A stretch of 64,000 nt of DNA from Actinacidiphila oryziradicis (GCF_005047355.1 NZ_SUMC01000029.1:62001-126000), one strand, 5' to 3'; positions 32,899 to 41,833 are shown, counted from the stretch's first letter. Notes: a model not told the origin generated them from the letters alone. Made by a program: numbers and translations.

Positions 32899-34209
32899 TC
32901 ACCGGTGCGGGGCCTCCGCCGAGGGCCTGCGGCGGAGCGGTGGAACGGGCTCGGCTTGCGGCGCGTCGGGGATGTGCGGGGCTCGGCTGACGGAGGCGCG
33001 CCAGAGGTTGCGGCAGGCGATGAGCGAGGCCGCGACGAGCAGACCGTTGCGCAGCGTGAGTACGGCGACGCCCATGGAGCTGCTCGTGACCACGTCGTGG
33101 AAGAGGACGGGGAATTCGGCGCCGGTGACGGCGGTGGCCACCAGGACCAGGACCGCGGGAAATGCCTGGACGCTGGCCCGCAGGGTCATGCAGACGGCGG
33201 CGAGGCCGACGAGCCAGATCATGTACTGGGGGCTGATCACCCGGCTGGTCGTGGTGAACAGCAGGATCGCGGTGAAGGCGGCGTCGCACATCGTCGCCGG
33301 TGTGTGGGTACGGGCCTTGAGCCGCCAGAGCAGCAGCCAGCCGAAGGCGATCGCGGTGAGCGCGAGGGCGAGGTGGCTGACGACGCTGACATACGGGCCG
33401 AGGAACTCGACGGAGCCGTAGTTGAGCAGCACTTTGCCGCCGTGCCAGTGTCCGAAGCGCCGGGCCAGGTGGAAGACCAGGGAGCCGAGGGACTCGACCT
33501 CGGTACCGCGGTCGCTCTGGAAGGTCAGGAAGGCGAAGCCGCCGGGCATGATCGTGGTGAAGAAGAGGGCGATCGCGGCGACGGCGATCCCTGCCGCCGC
33601 CCACATCCGGCGCCCGGCGCGCCCGGGCGGGGTGCCGACCAGGAGCAGTACCGGCCACACCTTGAGCATCGCGCCGAAACCGGCGAGCGCCCCGGAGACC
33701 CGGGGGTGGCGGGCGGCGGCCAGCAGGGCGGCCATGGCGACGACCGTGACCTGGAGGTCGTAACGGGCGTAGACGGTCGGGCCGATCATCGCCGCCCCCA
33801 GCACCCACACCCAGGCGCCCGCCATGCCGCGGCTGCCTTGTGCACCGTCCCGCCCCGCGCGCAGCAGCAGCCCGAAGCCCACCACGTCGGCGGCGCAGGC
33901 CAGCCAGATGAAGGCCGAGGTGTAGTCGAGGAAGGGCAGCAGGGCGGGGGCGAGCATGGGCAGCGCCGCGGCGGGCGGGTACTGCCAGGTCACGTCGTGG
34001 AGCGGGAAGGAGCCGCCCCGCATCACCTCGAACCAGCTGTGGTACAGCACCGTGACATCGGAGGCCGGGTCCACGCCGGGCAGGACGATCAGGCGGAAGA
34101 CGCACAGCAGCACCAGGACCCGGGTGACGGCGAAGACCGCGACGGGTGGTCCGAGACGCTGGAGGAGGGGGCCGCCGCCCGTACGATCACGGCTGTCGGC
34201 GCCTGCCAT
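32899..34209 (-). CDS. Polytopic mannosyltransferase-like membrane protein (DUF2029/GT87 type)
   Basis: A 436-residue protein with about ten membrane helices and the GT-C layout of actinobacterial polyprenyl-phosphate-mannose-dependent transferases. It has VTWQYPPAAALPMLAPALLPF in a periplasmic loop, an AMLKVWPVLLL segment and TTSRVISPQYMIWLVGLA near the C-terminus. It probably adds mannose to a lipid or glycan outside the membrane. The ATG at 34207-34209 follows GAGGTG. It is divergent from a GT4 glycosyltransferase, which suggests a shared lipid or glycan pathway. Confidence 0.85.
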   Translation of the reverse strand: MAGADSRDRTGGGPLLQRLGPPVAVFAVTRVLVLLCVFRLIVLPGVDPASDVTVLYHSWFEVMRGGSFPLHDVTWQYPPAAALPMLAPALLPFLDYTSAFIWLACAADVVGFGLLLRAGRDGAQGSRGMAGAWVWVLGAAMIGPTVYARYDLQVTVVAMAALLAAARHPRVSGALAGFGAMLKVWPVLLLVGTPPGRAGRRMWAAAGIAVAAIALFFTTIMPGGFAFLTFQSDRGTEVESLGSLVFHLARRFGHWHGGKVLLNYGSVEFLGPYVSVVSHLALALTAIAFGWLLLWRLKARTHTPATMCDAAFTAILLFTTTSRVISPQYMIWLVGLAAVCMTLRASVQAFPAVLVLVATAVTGAEFPVLFHDVVTSSSMGVAVLTLRNGLLVAASLIACRNLWRASVSRAPHIPDAPQAEPVPPLRRRPSAEAPHR

Positions 34210-34353
34210 GTACACCTCGTTCGTTCGCCTGGCCCGCGGTCGTGGTCGCGGGTGCTGGAAGCATGATGCCGGTCTTGTCTCCGGACGGGTGGTAAGACGC
34301 GGCCGGCGGCCGGTCGGTTGCCCGGCGGGGCGGAGCCGATACGCTCGGCCGCG

Positions 34354-35499
34354 ATGGACAAGACGCTGATCGTGACCAACGACTTCCCGCCCCGGCCGGG
34401 CGGCATCCAGGCCTTCGTACACAGCATGGCCTGCCGCCTCGACCCGGGTCAGGTCGTCGTGTATGCCAGCACCTGGAAAGGGGGGCAGGACGGTGACGGC
34501 ACGGAGGTCGCCGTGTTCGACGCCGAGCAGCCCTTTCCGGTGGTCAGGGACCGTACCACGATGCTGCTGCCGACCCCCCGGGTGACCCGGCAGGCGGCCG
34601 GTCTGCTGCGTGAGCACGGCTGTACGTCGGTGTGGTTCGGGGCGGCCGCGCCGCTCGGGCTGATGGCGCCCGCGCTGCGGAGGGCGGGCGCGCGGCGGCT
34701 GGTGGGGACGACGCACGGGCACGAGGCGGCGTGGGCGCAGCTGCCCGCGAGCCGCCGGCTGCTGCGGCGGATCGGCGAGGGCACGGACACGATCACCTAT
34801 TTGGGTGAGTACACCCGCTCGCGGATCGCGGACGCGCTTACCCCCGCTGCCGCCGCGCGGATGGTCCAGCTCCCGCCCGGGGTGGACGAGAAGACCTTCC
34901 ACCCCGGCTCGGGCGGCGACGCCGTACGGGCCCGGCTGGGCCTCGCCGGCCGGCCCGTCGTCGTATGCGTGTCGCGGCTGGTGCCGCGCAAGGGCCAGGA
35001 CACCCTGATCCTGGCGATGCCGCGGATCCTGGCCGCCGTGCCGGACGCGGTGCTGCTGGTGGTCGGCGGCGGACCGTACGCGGGCGAGCTGCGGAAGCTG
35101 GCCGCGCGGACCGGTGTCGCGGAGGCCGTCCGCTTCACCGGGCCGCTGCCGTGGGAGGAACTGCCGGCCCACTACGGCGCCGGCGATGTCTTCGCGATGC
35201 CGTGCCGGACCCGGCGCGGCGGGCTGGATGTGGAGGGGCTCGGGATCGTCTATCTGGAGGCCTCGGCGACCGGGCTGCCGGTGGTGGCCGGGGACTCCGG
35301 CGGCGCGCCGGACGCGGTGCTGGACGGCGAGACGGGGTGGGTGGTGCGCGGCGGCTCGCCGGAGCAGGCGGCGGACCGGATCGTCATCCTGCTCGGCGAC
35401 CCGGAACTGCGGCGGCGGATGGGGGAGCGGGGCCGGCGGTGGGTGGAGGAGGCCTGGCGCTGGGACATTCTCGCGGAGCGGCTGAAGTCCCTCCTGTAA
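34354..35499 (+). CDS. GT4 glycosyltransferase (PimB'/MgtA-like)
   Basis: A 381-residue cytosolic GT-B glycosyltransferase. N-terminal TLIVTNDFPPRPGGIQAFVHSMA binds the acceptor. The C-terminal donor site includes VSRLVPRKGQDTLI and the E-x7-E region DVEGLGIVYLEASATGLPVVAGDSGGAPDAV. It closely resembles actinobacterial PimB' (GDP-mannose-dependent phosphatidylinositol mannoside mannosyltransferase) and its paralogue MgtA. It likely acts on a lipid acceptor at the inner membrane face. The ATG at 34354 is used. It is divergent from the DUF2029 transferase. Confidence 0.88.
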   Translation: MDKTLIVTNDFPPRPGGIQAFVHSMACRLDPGQVVVYASTWKGGQDGDGTEVAVFDAEQPFPVVRDRTTMLLPTPRVTRQAAGLLREHGCTSVWFGAAAPLGLMAPALRRAGARRLVGTTHGHEAAWAQLPASRRLLRRIGEGTDTITYLGEYTRSRIADALTPAAAARMVQLPPGVDEKTFHPGSGGDAVRARLGLAGRPVVVCVSRLVPRKGQDTLILAMPRILAAVPDAVLLVVGGGPYAGELRKLAARTGVAEAVRFTGPLPWEELPAHYGAGDVFAMPCRTRRGGLDVEGLGIVYLEASATGLPVVAGDSGGAPDAVLDGETGWVVRGGSPEQAADRIVILLGDPELRRRMGERGRRWVEEAWRWDILAERLKSLL

Positions 35500-35517
35500 A
35501 AGACCATGCGTCTCGTG

Positions 35518-35540
35518 TATAGGCGGAATCCGATATTCCG
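35518..35540 (+). promoter_or_regulatory. Promoter/operator candidate for the cholesterol oxidase gene
   Basis: TATAGG (35518-35523) is a possible -10. It is followed immediately by CGGAAT-N5-ATTCCG (35524-35540), a perfect 6-bp inverted repeat spanning the likely transcription start. A repressor could act here. Confidence 0.4.
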
Positions 35541-35554
35541 TCCATGCTTTGCCC

Positions 35555-37177
35555 ATGACACCCAATCTGACGCGTCGTCAGTTAGTGGGGCTGGCCGCGA
35601 TACAAACCGCCGCCGCCCTCGGACTCACCCGGATCGGACTCTCCACCGCCCAGGCGGCCGAGAACGCCGACTACGCCGAATACGCCCCGGCCGTCGTCAT
35701 CGGCTCCGGCTACGGCGCCGCAGTGGCCGCGCTGCGCCTCGGCCAGGCCGGCATGCAGACCCTCGTCCTGGAGATGGGCGCCCTGTGGGACACCCCCGCC
35801 TCGGACGGCAAGGTCTTCTGCTCCATGATCTCCCCCGACCGCCGCTCCACGTGGTTCCGCACCCGCACCCAGGCACCACTGTCCACGTTCCTCTGGCTGG
35901 ATGTGATCAACAAGGACATCACCCCCTACCCGGGCGTCCTCGACCGGGTGGAGTACACCGACATGTCGGTGTACGTAGGGCGCGGCGTCGGCGGCGGCTC
36001 GCTCGTCAACGGCGGCATGGCCGTCACCCCCTCCCGGGCCTACTTCCAGGAGGTCCTGCCCCAGGTCGACGCGGCGGCGATGTACGACACCTACTTCCCG
36101 CGCGCCAACACCATGCTCGGCGTCAACAACATCTCGTCCAGCTGGTTCGAGGGAACGGAGTGGTACCAGTACGCCAGGGTCTCGCGGGACCAGGCGACCA
36201 AAACCGGCCTCAGGACCACCTTCATCCCCAACGTCTACGACTTCGACTACATGCAGCGCGAGGCCGCCGGCACGGCCACCCAATCGGCGCTGGCCCAGGA
36301 GGTCATCTACGGCAACAACTACGGCAAGCGCAGCCTCGACAAGAGCTACCTCGCCGCCGCGCTCGGCACAGGCAAGGTCACCATCGAGACCCTCAACCGG
36401 GCCAGGGCCGTACGGAGAGAGGCGGACGGCACCTACGTCCTCACCGTCGACCGCATCGACACCACCGGTGCTGTCGTCGCCACCCGCGAGGTCGGCTGCC
36501 GCTACCTCTTCCTCGGCGCCGGCTCCCTCGGCACCACCGAACTCCTGATCCGCGCCCGCGAGACGGGCACCCTCCCCGCCCTCAACGCCAAGGTCGGCAC
36601 CGGCTGGGGCGGCAACGGCAACATCATGCTCGGCCGCGCGAACTATCTTTGGAACCCCACCGGCGCCAACCAGTCCACCATCCCCGCCATGGCCATCGAC
36701 GACTGGTCCAACACCGCCAACCCCGTCTTCGCCGAGATCGCTCCGCTGCCCGCCGGCACCGAGACCTGGGCCAGCCTCTACCTCGCCATCACCAAGAACC
36801 CCGAACGCGGCACCTTCTCGTACGATTCCGCCACCGACTCCGCGAAGCTCAACTGGACCCTCGCCCAGAACCAGCCCTCCGTCACCGCCGCCAAGACCCT
36901 TTTCGACCGTGTCAACGCCGCCAACGGCACCGTTTACCGCACCGATCTCTTCGGGGACACCCGCGCCTTCGCCGACGACTTCTGCTATCACCCCCTCGGC
37001 GGCTGCGTCCTCGGCCAGGCGACCGACATCTACGGACGGGCGGCCGGGTACGACAAGCTCTACGTGACCGACGGCTCGCTCATCCCCGGCTCGATCGGGG
37101 TCAACCCGTTCGTCACGATCACCGCACTCGCGGAGCGCAACATGGCCCGGGTGCTCGCCGAGGACGCGATCGCCTGA
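35555..37177 (+). CDS. choA: Cholesterol oxidase (GMC-type, exported)
   Basis: A 540-residue FAD enzyme that oxidises 3-beta-hydroxysterols and isomerises them to 4-en-3-ones, making H2O2. It is very similar along its length to Streptomyces ChoA as I remember it. The N-terminus NLTRRQLVGLAAIQTAAALG is a twin-arginine-like export signal. The FAD site is VVIGSGYGAAVAALRLG, and the catalytic residues are in FAEIAP (Glu), FCYHPLGG (His) and GVNPFVT (Asn). No P450 gene precedes it, unlike the classical choP-choA operon. The ATG at 35555 is preferred over TTG 35549. It converges on the KDPG aldolase gene. Confidence 0.93.
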   Translation: MTPNLTRRQLVGLAAIQTAAALGLTRIGLSTAQAAENADYAEYAPAVVIGSGYGAAVAALRLGQAGMQTLVLEMGALWDTPASDGKVFCSMISPDRRSTWFRTRTQAPLSTFLWLDVINKDITPYPGVLDRVEYTDMSVYVGRGVGGGSLVNGGMAVTPSRAYFQEVLPQVDAAAMYDTYFPRANTMLGVNNISSSWFEGTEWYQYARVSRDQATKTGLRTTFIPNVYDFDYMQREAAGTATQSALAQEVIYGNNYGKRSLDKSYLAAALGTGKVTIETLNRARAVRREADGTYVLTVDRIDTTGAVVATREVGCRYLFLGAGSLGTTELLIRARETGTLPALNAKVGTGWGGNGNIMLGRANYLWNPTGANQSTIPAMAIDDWSNTANPVFAEIAPLPAGTETWASLYLAITKNPERGTFSYDSATDSAKLNWTLAQNQPSVTAAKTLFDRVNAANGTVYRTDLFGDTRAFADDFCYHPLGGCVLGQATDIYGRAAGYDKLYVTDGSLIPGSIGVNPFVTITALAERNMARVLAEDAIA

Positions 37178-37186
37178 GACCCCTCC

Positions 37187-37834
37187 TCAGGAGGCGAGGG
37201 CGGCGACGAACGCCTCGGCCCGGCGGGTGATACCGGCCCAGTCGCCGGCCGCGACCGCCGAGGGCGGGACGACGTCGGTTCCGGCGCAGACGGCGCGGGC
37301 ACCGCAGGTGAGGAACTCACCGGCGTTGCCCGCGTTGACGCCGCCGGAGGCGACGAGGGGGATACCGGGATAGGGCCCGGCGAGGTCCTTGAAGTAGCCG
37401 GGGCCGAAGCTCCGGGCCGGAAAGATCTTCACCGCTGTCGCGCCCAGGTCGGCCGCCTCGGCGACCTCGGTAGGGGTGAGGGCGCCCATGATCACCGGAA
37501 TTCCGGCGGCCCCCGCGACGTCCGCCACGGCCGGACGGCCACCCGGGGTGACCAGGAACTCGGCCCCGGCGGCCAGCGCCTCCTCCGCCTGGGCCGCCGT
37601 CAGGACGGTGCCGACGCCGATACGGCAGCCGGTCCCGGCAGCGGCCGCCCGGCGCAGATGGCCGGCGACACCGGGCGTGGTGTACGTGAACTCGATCCAG
37701 CGGATGCCGCCCGCCGCGAGCGCCGCACACAGCGCGGGGGCGTCCGGGATGGAGGGAGCCCGGACCACGGCTATGACGCGGTCGGCCGACAGGGCGGACA
37801 GGGTGGCAAGGGCGTACGGGGCGAGAGCGCTCAC
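37187..37834 (-). CDS. eda: 2-keto-3-deoxy-6-phosphogluconate aldolase
   Basis: A 215-residue class I aldolase that splits KDPG to pyruvate and glyceraldehyde 3-phosphate. The motifs are VIAVVRA, FTYTTPG, IGVGTVLTAAQ, FLVTPGG and the Schiff-base lysine in TAVKIFPA. The start is GTG at 37832-37834 with AAGGAAG upstream. It is the last gene of a four-gene operon (kinase, RidA, PLP enzyme, aldolase), 32 bp after the PLP enzyme. With the KDG kinase it forms the lower part of a KDG-to-pyruvate route. Confidence 0.9.
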   Translation of the reverse strand: MSALAPYALATLSALSADRVIAVVRAPSIPDAPALCAALAAGGIRWIEFTYTTPGVAGHLRRAAAAGTGCRIGVGTVLTAAQAEEALAAGAEFLVTPGGRPAVADVAGAAGIPVIMGALTPTEVAEAADLGATAVKIFPARSFGPGYFKDLAGPYPGIPLVASGGVNAGNAGEFLTCGARAVCAGTDVVPPSAVAAGDWAGITRRAEAFVAALAS

Positions 37835-37866
37835 GGGACTGGCTTCCTTGGTGGGGGATCGCTCGG

Positions 37867-39108
37867 TCAGAAGAAGGTCCGCACCAGGTCGACGACGTTT
37901 GGACGGTCCGCGTCCGCGTCGTCCAGCACCGGGATGAGGGTCCATTTGTCGAAGGCCGTACAGGGGTGCGACAGCCCGAGGCGCACGACATCGCCGACGG
38001 CGGCATCCGCGTCGCGCAGGAAGGCGTGCTGGTCGTTGAGGGCGGTGATCCGGCCGGGCACCGACTGCGGTTGGGGCAGGCCCTCGTCGTACGGGAAGTC
38101 GCGCTTGCCGCAGTCGAGGAGGGCGAGGGCGGGCTCGGGACGGGAGACCACCCGGGCCCAGCCGTGCATGGCGGAGCGGAAGGGCGTGGCGGCGCCGGCC
38201 AGCGGGGAGACCGAGCGGTAGAAGCCGTCGTCATGGACGAGATAGGCGCCGGAGCGCAGCAGCACTCGGGTGCCGCCGGTGGCGGCGGGGGCCAGCACGC
38301 GGACGACGGTGTCGAAGTAGGCGCTGCCGCCTGCGGTGAGGACTGCCTCGCCGGTCAGCAGGCCCTCCTCGCGCAGCCGGTCGTGGAGGACGACCAGGAC
38401 ACGCAGATACCGCTCTACGGCGGCGATGGACTCGGGGGCGGTGTCGTGGGCCAGAGCGCCCTCGTAGCCGCTGACTCCGGCCAGCCGCAGGCGTGGTGCG
38501 GCGTGCACGGCGCGGGCGGTGGCCAGCGCCTCGTCCGGGGTGCGGGCGCCGGTCCGGCCGCCGGGCGAGCCGAGCTCGACGCAGACGTCGAGCGGACGTG
38601 AGCCGGGGGCAGTGGCCAGGGCGGCGGACATCAGCTCGACCGTACGGACGGAGTCGGCCCACGAGGTGAGGGAGAGGCCGGGGTCGGCGTCGAGCTCGCC
38701 GGCGATCCAGCGCAGCCCGGCGGGGTCGAGGAGGGCGTTGGCGACGTGGATCCGGCGGACGCCGAAGGCGCGGGCGACCCGCACTTGGGAGAGGTTGGCC
38801 AGGGTGATGGCCTCGGCGCCGGCCTCCAGCTGCCGCTGCCAGAGGGCCGGGGCCATGGTGGTCTTGCCGTGCGGGGCCAGGCCGACGCCCGCGGCGGCGC
38901 ACCAGGCCGCCATGGTGCGCAGGTTGTGGTCGAGGGCGGCGGCGTCGAGGGTCAGCAGCGGTGTGCCGAGCTCGTCCAAGTGGGGATTCCCGGCGAGGAA
39001 TTCGGCGGCTGTGAGGCCGTGGGCGGCGGCCGGGACGGCCTTGAAGCGCCAGTCGAGCCGTTCGTCGGCGAGGGCGGCGACCCGCCGGGCGTCGATGGTC
39101 TGTTCCAT
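37867..39108 (-). CDS. Fold-type III PLP enzyme (D-threonine aldolase / amino-acid deaminase-like)
   Basis: A 413-residue enzyme with an alanine-racemase-type N-terminal barrel. The PLP lysine is in LAPHGKTTMAPALW (about residue 82). A metal-binding His-x-Cys in LGLSHPCTAFDKW (about residue 389) is as in D-threonine aldolase and D-serine dehydratase. The family removes ammonia from, or cleaves, D-configured 2-amino acids. Its place between RidA, KDG kinase and KDPG aldolase suggests dehydration and deamination of a 2-amino-2-deoxy sugar acid such as D-glucosaminate to KDG; this is inference. Its start shares one base with the RidA stop (TGATG). Confidence 0.85.
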   Translation of the reverse strand: MEQTIDARRVAALADERLDWRFKAVPAAAHGLTAAEFLAGNPHLDELGTPLLTLDAAALDHNLRTMAAWCAAAGVGLAPHGKTTMAPALWQRQLEAGAEAITLANLSQVRVARAFGVRRIHVANALLDPAGLRWIAGELDADPGLSLTSWADSVRTVELMSAALATAPGSRPLDVCVELGSPGGRTGARTPDEALATARAVHAAPRLRLAGVSGYEGALAHDTAPESIAAVERYLRVLVVLHDRLREEGLLTGEAVLTAGGSAYFDTVVRVLAPAATGGTRVLLRSGAYLVHDDGFYRSVSPLAGAATPFRSAMHGWARVVSRPEPALALLDCGKRDFPYDEGLPQPQSVPGRITALNDQHAFLRDADAAVGDVVRLGLSHPCTAFDKWTLIPVLDDADADRPNVVDLVRTFF

Positions 39109-39539
39109 CAGCCGACCACGGCCTGGGCATCGATCTCGACGAGCATGGCCTCATTGGGCAGTTCGACGAAGACCGTGGTGCGGCAGGGCTTGACGCCGTC
39201 CTTCACATAAGCCTCGATGAACTCGCCGTACACCTCGTTCATCGGGCCGAAGTCCTCCCGCTTGGTGAGGTAGACCCGGAACATCAGCACGTCCTCCACG
39301 GAGGCCCCGCCGGCCTCCAGCACCGCCCGGACGTTCTCCAGGGTGCGGCGGGTCTGCGCCCGTACGTCGCCCGGGTGGACGTACTCGGCGGTGGCCGGGT
39401 CCTGCGGGCCCTGGCCGGACACCTGGAGAATCGGGCCCTTGCGCACACCTTGGGAGAACACCCAGGCCGGGGCGGGGGCGCCGTCCGTCCGGACCTCGGT
39501 CTTCTCGGCACTCGGGGGGTTCTGCGTCATTTCGGTCAT
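39108..39539 (-). CDS. RidA/YjgF-family enamine/imine deaminase
   Basis: A 143-residue RidA-family protein. These proteins hydrolyse reactive enamine/imine intermediates released by PLP enzymes. The family core is seen in FSQGVRKGPILQVSGQGP, QTRRTLENVRAVLEAGGAS and CRTTVFVELPNEAMLVEIDAQAVV; the conserved Arg is in CRTTV. The ATG at 39537-39539 overlaps the kinase stop (ATGA). Its position directly before the PLP enzyme fits clearing of that enzyme's 2-aminoacrylate-like product. Confidence 0.9.
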   Translation of the reverse strand: MTEMTQNPPSAEKTEVRTDGAPAPAWVFSQGVRKGPILQVSGQGPQDPATAEYVHPGDVRAQTRRTLENVRAVLEAGGASVEDVLMFRVYLTKREDFGPMNEVYGEFIEAYVKDGVKPCRTTVFVELPNEAMLVEIDAQAVVG

Positions 39540-40567
39540 CCTTCCTTGTCGAGGGCGGTGTTCAGCGCGGTCCACGACAGTTCGTCAAGGGCGAGCAGGC
39601 GGTCGAGTTCGGCGCGTGGCGGGACGGTGGGGATGTCGCTCCTGCTCCGGAGGGTAGCGCCGGCGACGAGGTGTCCGAGCCGGAGCCGGGCGGTGGCGTC
39701 ACGGCCGTCGAGGAAGGCGGAGAGATACCCGGCGGCGAAGGCGTCACCGGCGCCGACGCGTTCGATGATGCGGGACCGGGGGGCGGGGACGAACGTCTCG
39801 CCGTGATCGTCGGAGTACGAGGTCGCCCCGTGCCCGGCGTCCTTGACCACCAGCAGCGGCACGCCCGGGAGCAGTTCGCGGATCTCTTCCGGCTTGGCGG
39901 CACCCCACAGGCTCTCGGCCTCGTCCCGTCCGACGAACACCGCGTCGGCGGCGCCGGCCAGCCGGAGCAGGGCGCGCGCGGCCTGCTCCCGCCCCTCCGG
40001 CCACAGCGCCTGCCGGTAGTTGACATCGAAGGAGACGACCGGGCCGGGGACGGCGCGCCGGACGACGATCTCTTCCAGGAGCTCGGCGCAGCTGCCGGAC
40101 AGCGCGGCGGTGATGCCGGAGAGGTGCAGGACACGGGCCCGGCCCAGCAGCGGCAGGCGGGCCAGCTCGGGTCCCATCCGGGTGGCTGCCGAGCCCCGGC
40201 GGTAGTAGTGGACGCCGGTCCGGTCGGGTCCGGGGTCTTTGAAGTAGACGCCCGTCTGCCGTTCGGGGTCGGTTCGAACTCCCGTCACATCGACCCCGTG
40301 GGCGGCCAGATCGGCCAGGACGCGCTGCCCGAAGGGGTCCGCGCCCACCCGGCTCAGCCAGGCGGCCCGGTGGCCGAGGGTAGCGAGTCCGCAGGCGACA
40401 TTGGACTCGGCGCCGCCCACGCCCAGCGCGAGGGAGCGACGGGTGGCCAGCGGTCCGGAGTCGAGCGGGCTGAGCATCGCCATGGTCTCGCCGACGCACA
40501 CCACATCGGGACCGGGGTCCTGCCGTGTGGCTGGCGTGGTGCGGGGCCTGGGGCTCGGGATGGACAC
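39536..40567 (-). CDS. PfkB-family sugar kinase, probably 2-keto-3-deoxygluconate kinase
   Basis: A 343-residue ribokinase-family kinase. N-terminal VVCVGETMAMLSPL and GGAESNVACGLATLG bind substrate. The C-terminal IERVGAGDAFAAGYL carries the catalytic Asp. Pairing with a KDPG aldolase points to KDG phosphorylation. The GTG at 40565-40567 (AAGGAA upstream) is preferred: the longer frame from 40609 would start inside the operator palindrome. It is the first gene of the operon. Expression is probably repressed by the divergent IclR protein binding at 40601-40617. Confidence 0.87.
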   Translation of the reverse strand: MSIPSPRPRTTPATRQDPGPDVVCVGETMAMLSPLDSGPLATRRSLALGVGGAESNVACGLATLGHRAAWLSRVGADPFGQRVLADLAAHGVDVTGVRTDPERQTGVYFKDPGPDRTGVHYYRRGSAATRMGPELARLPLLGRARVLHLSGITAALSGSCAELLEEIVVRRAVPGPVVSFDVNYRQALWPEGREQAARALLRLAGAADAVFVGRDEAESLWGAAKPEEIRELLPGVPLLVVKDAGHGATSYSDDHGETFVPAPRSRIIERVGAGDAFAAGYLSAFLDGRDATARLRLGHLVAGATLRSRSDIPTVPPRAELDRLLALDELSWTALNTALDKEG

Positions 40568-40600
40568 GTCGGTGGTTCCTTCGCGCGGCTGATCCGAGAA

Positions 40601-40617
40601 ATTTTGCAATGCAAAAT
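40601..40617. promoter_or_regulatory. IclR-type operator 1 (kinase side)
   Basis: ATTTTGCAATGCAAAAT is a perfect 8-bp-arm palindrome with one central base, an AT-rich island in GC-rich DNA, 33 bp upstream of the kinase start. It shares TTTTG-N5-CAAAA with operator 2. Confidence 0.8.
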
Positions 40618-40695
40618 ACTGCTTCGCATGGTGGCGGACTCAAGCTAGTCGAGCCCGTATGCAGCGTCAACGCCTGCTCGCTTTAATAGCACTGC

Positions 40696-40712
40696 GTTTT
40701 GACATGCAAAAC
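40696..40712. promoter_or_regulatory. IclR-type operator 2 (regulator side)
   Basis: GTTTTGACATGCAAAAC has perfect 6-bp arms and matches operator 1 in its outer bases. The two centres are 95 bp apart, about nine helical turns, suitable for cooperative looping. It probably serves autoregulation of the IclR gene. Confidence 0.78.
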
Positions 40713-40791
40713 GGAAGCTTGCTCCGACGGCCGGCGCGGTGGCACACTCCAGATGCCTGACGCTCACGACCCGAACCGCAAGGGAGACCGC

Positions 40792-41625
40792 GTGCCTCGG
40801 TCCGACACCACGGACGCCGCCCGTGACACGACCGGCTCCCAGCGCAACACCTCGTCATCCCTCCGGCGGGCGCTGGCCATTGTGATGTTCCTGGCCGAGG
40901 ACCGCGGGCATCCGCAAGGTTCGTCGCTGGCCGACCTGTCCGTGGGACTCGGGATCAGCAAGAGCACCGTGCTGCGGCTGGTGGCGCCGCTACGGGAAAT
41001 ACGGCTGGTCGACCAGGACCCCGAGAGCGGCCGCTACCGCCTCGGACCCCAGAACGCACTGCTCGGCCAGGTGTACCTGGAACGGCTCGACCTGCGGCGC
41101 ACCGCCGCCCCGGTCCTGCATGAACTCGCCGAGAGCGCGGGCGAGACGGTGCACCTCGTCATCTTCGACGCCCCGGAGATCGTCTACATCGACAAGGTCG
41201 AAAGCTCGCAGGCCGTACGCATGCACTCCCGCATCGGCAGCCGCCAGCCCGCCTACTGCACCGCCGTGGGCAAGTCCTTCCTGGCCCACGCCTCGGACGA
41301 CGTCGTCCAGAGCGTCATCGCCGCGGGCATGCCGCCCCGCACCCGCAGCACCATCACCACCGCCGAGCGGCTCCATGCCGAACTCGCCGTCATACGCCGG
41401 CACGGCTACGCCGTCGACGACATCGAGAACGAGGAGGACATCCGCTGCGTCGCCGCCCCGGTCTTCGACCACGGCGGCTCCGTCACCGCCGCCGTAAGCA
41501 TCTCCGGCCCGTCCTCCCGCGTCACCCGCGACCGCGTCGCCGCCATCGGCGCCCTCCTCGTAGCCTCCGCCAAGGCCCTCTCCGAACGCCTCGGGCACGA
41601 GATGGCGCCGCCGGAGTTTCCGTAG
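40792..41625 (+). CDS. IclR-family transcriptional regulator
   Basis: A 277-residue regulator. The N-terminal winged HTH is at about residues 20-80 (SSLRRALAIVMFLAEDRG, LGISKSTVLRLVAPLREIRLV). The IclR effector domain covers about 95-265 (SRQPAYCTAVGKSFLA, GYAVDDIENEEDIRCVAAPVFD). The GTG at 40792 has GGGAGACC upstream, whereas the ATG at 40753 has none. It is divergent from the kinase-RidA-PLP enzyme-aldolase operon and shares two matching palindromes with it, so it should sense a pathway intermediate, perhaps KDG or KDPG. Confidence 0.92.
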   Translation: MPRSDTTDAARDTTGSQRNTSSSLRRALAIVMFLAEDRGHPQGSSLADLSVGLGISKSTVLRLVAPLREIRLVDQDPESGRYRLGPQNALLGQVYLERLDLRRTAAPVLHELAESAGETVHLVIFDAPEIVYIDKVESSQAVRMHSRIGSRQPAYCTAVGKSFLAHASDDVVQSVIAAGMPPRTRSTITTAERLHAELAVIRRHGYAVDDIENEEDIRCVAAPVFDHGGSVTAAVSISGPSSRVTRDRVAAIGALLVASAKALSERLGHEMAPPEFP

Positions 41626-41833
41626 CCCTGACGCCGCTTCATCGCGACGGCGCCGCGAGCGACCGTCCGTGTCGCGCAAGCAGCCCGGCCACCGCCAGGC
41701 ACCGGAGCCCGGCGTTCTGCGCCGGCGCCGCCGGCGACACCCCCACGGGGGCCCAGCCCCGAAGGGCATACGCGAAGGGCGGGCGGACCGCCGCGCTCTC
41801 CGGCGTCACTCGCGCCAGGGCGCCGGGCGTCGC

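Noticed and set aside
34210..35565. N-terminal extension of the DUF2029 transferase frame to 888 residues
   Set aside because: The extra part is antisense to the GT4 gene. The true start at 34209 has a ribosome site and begins the membrane protein.
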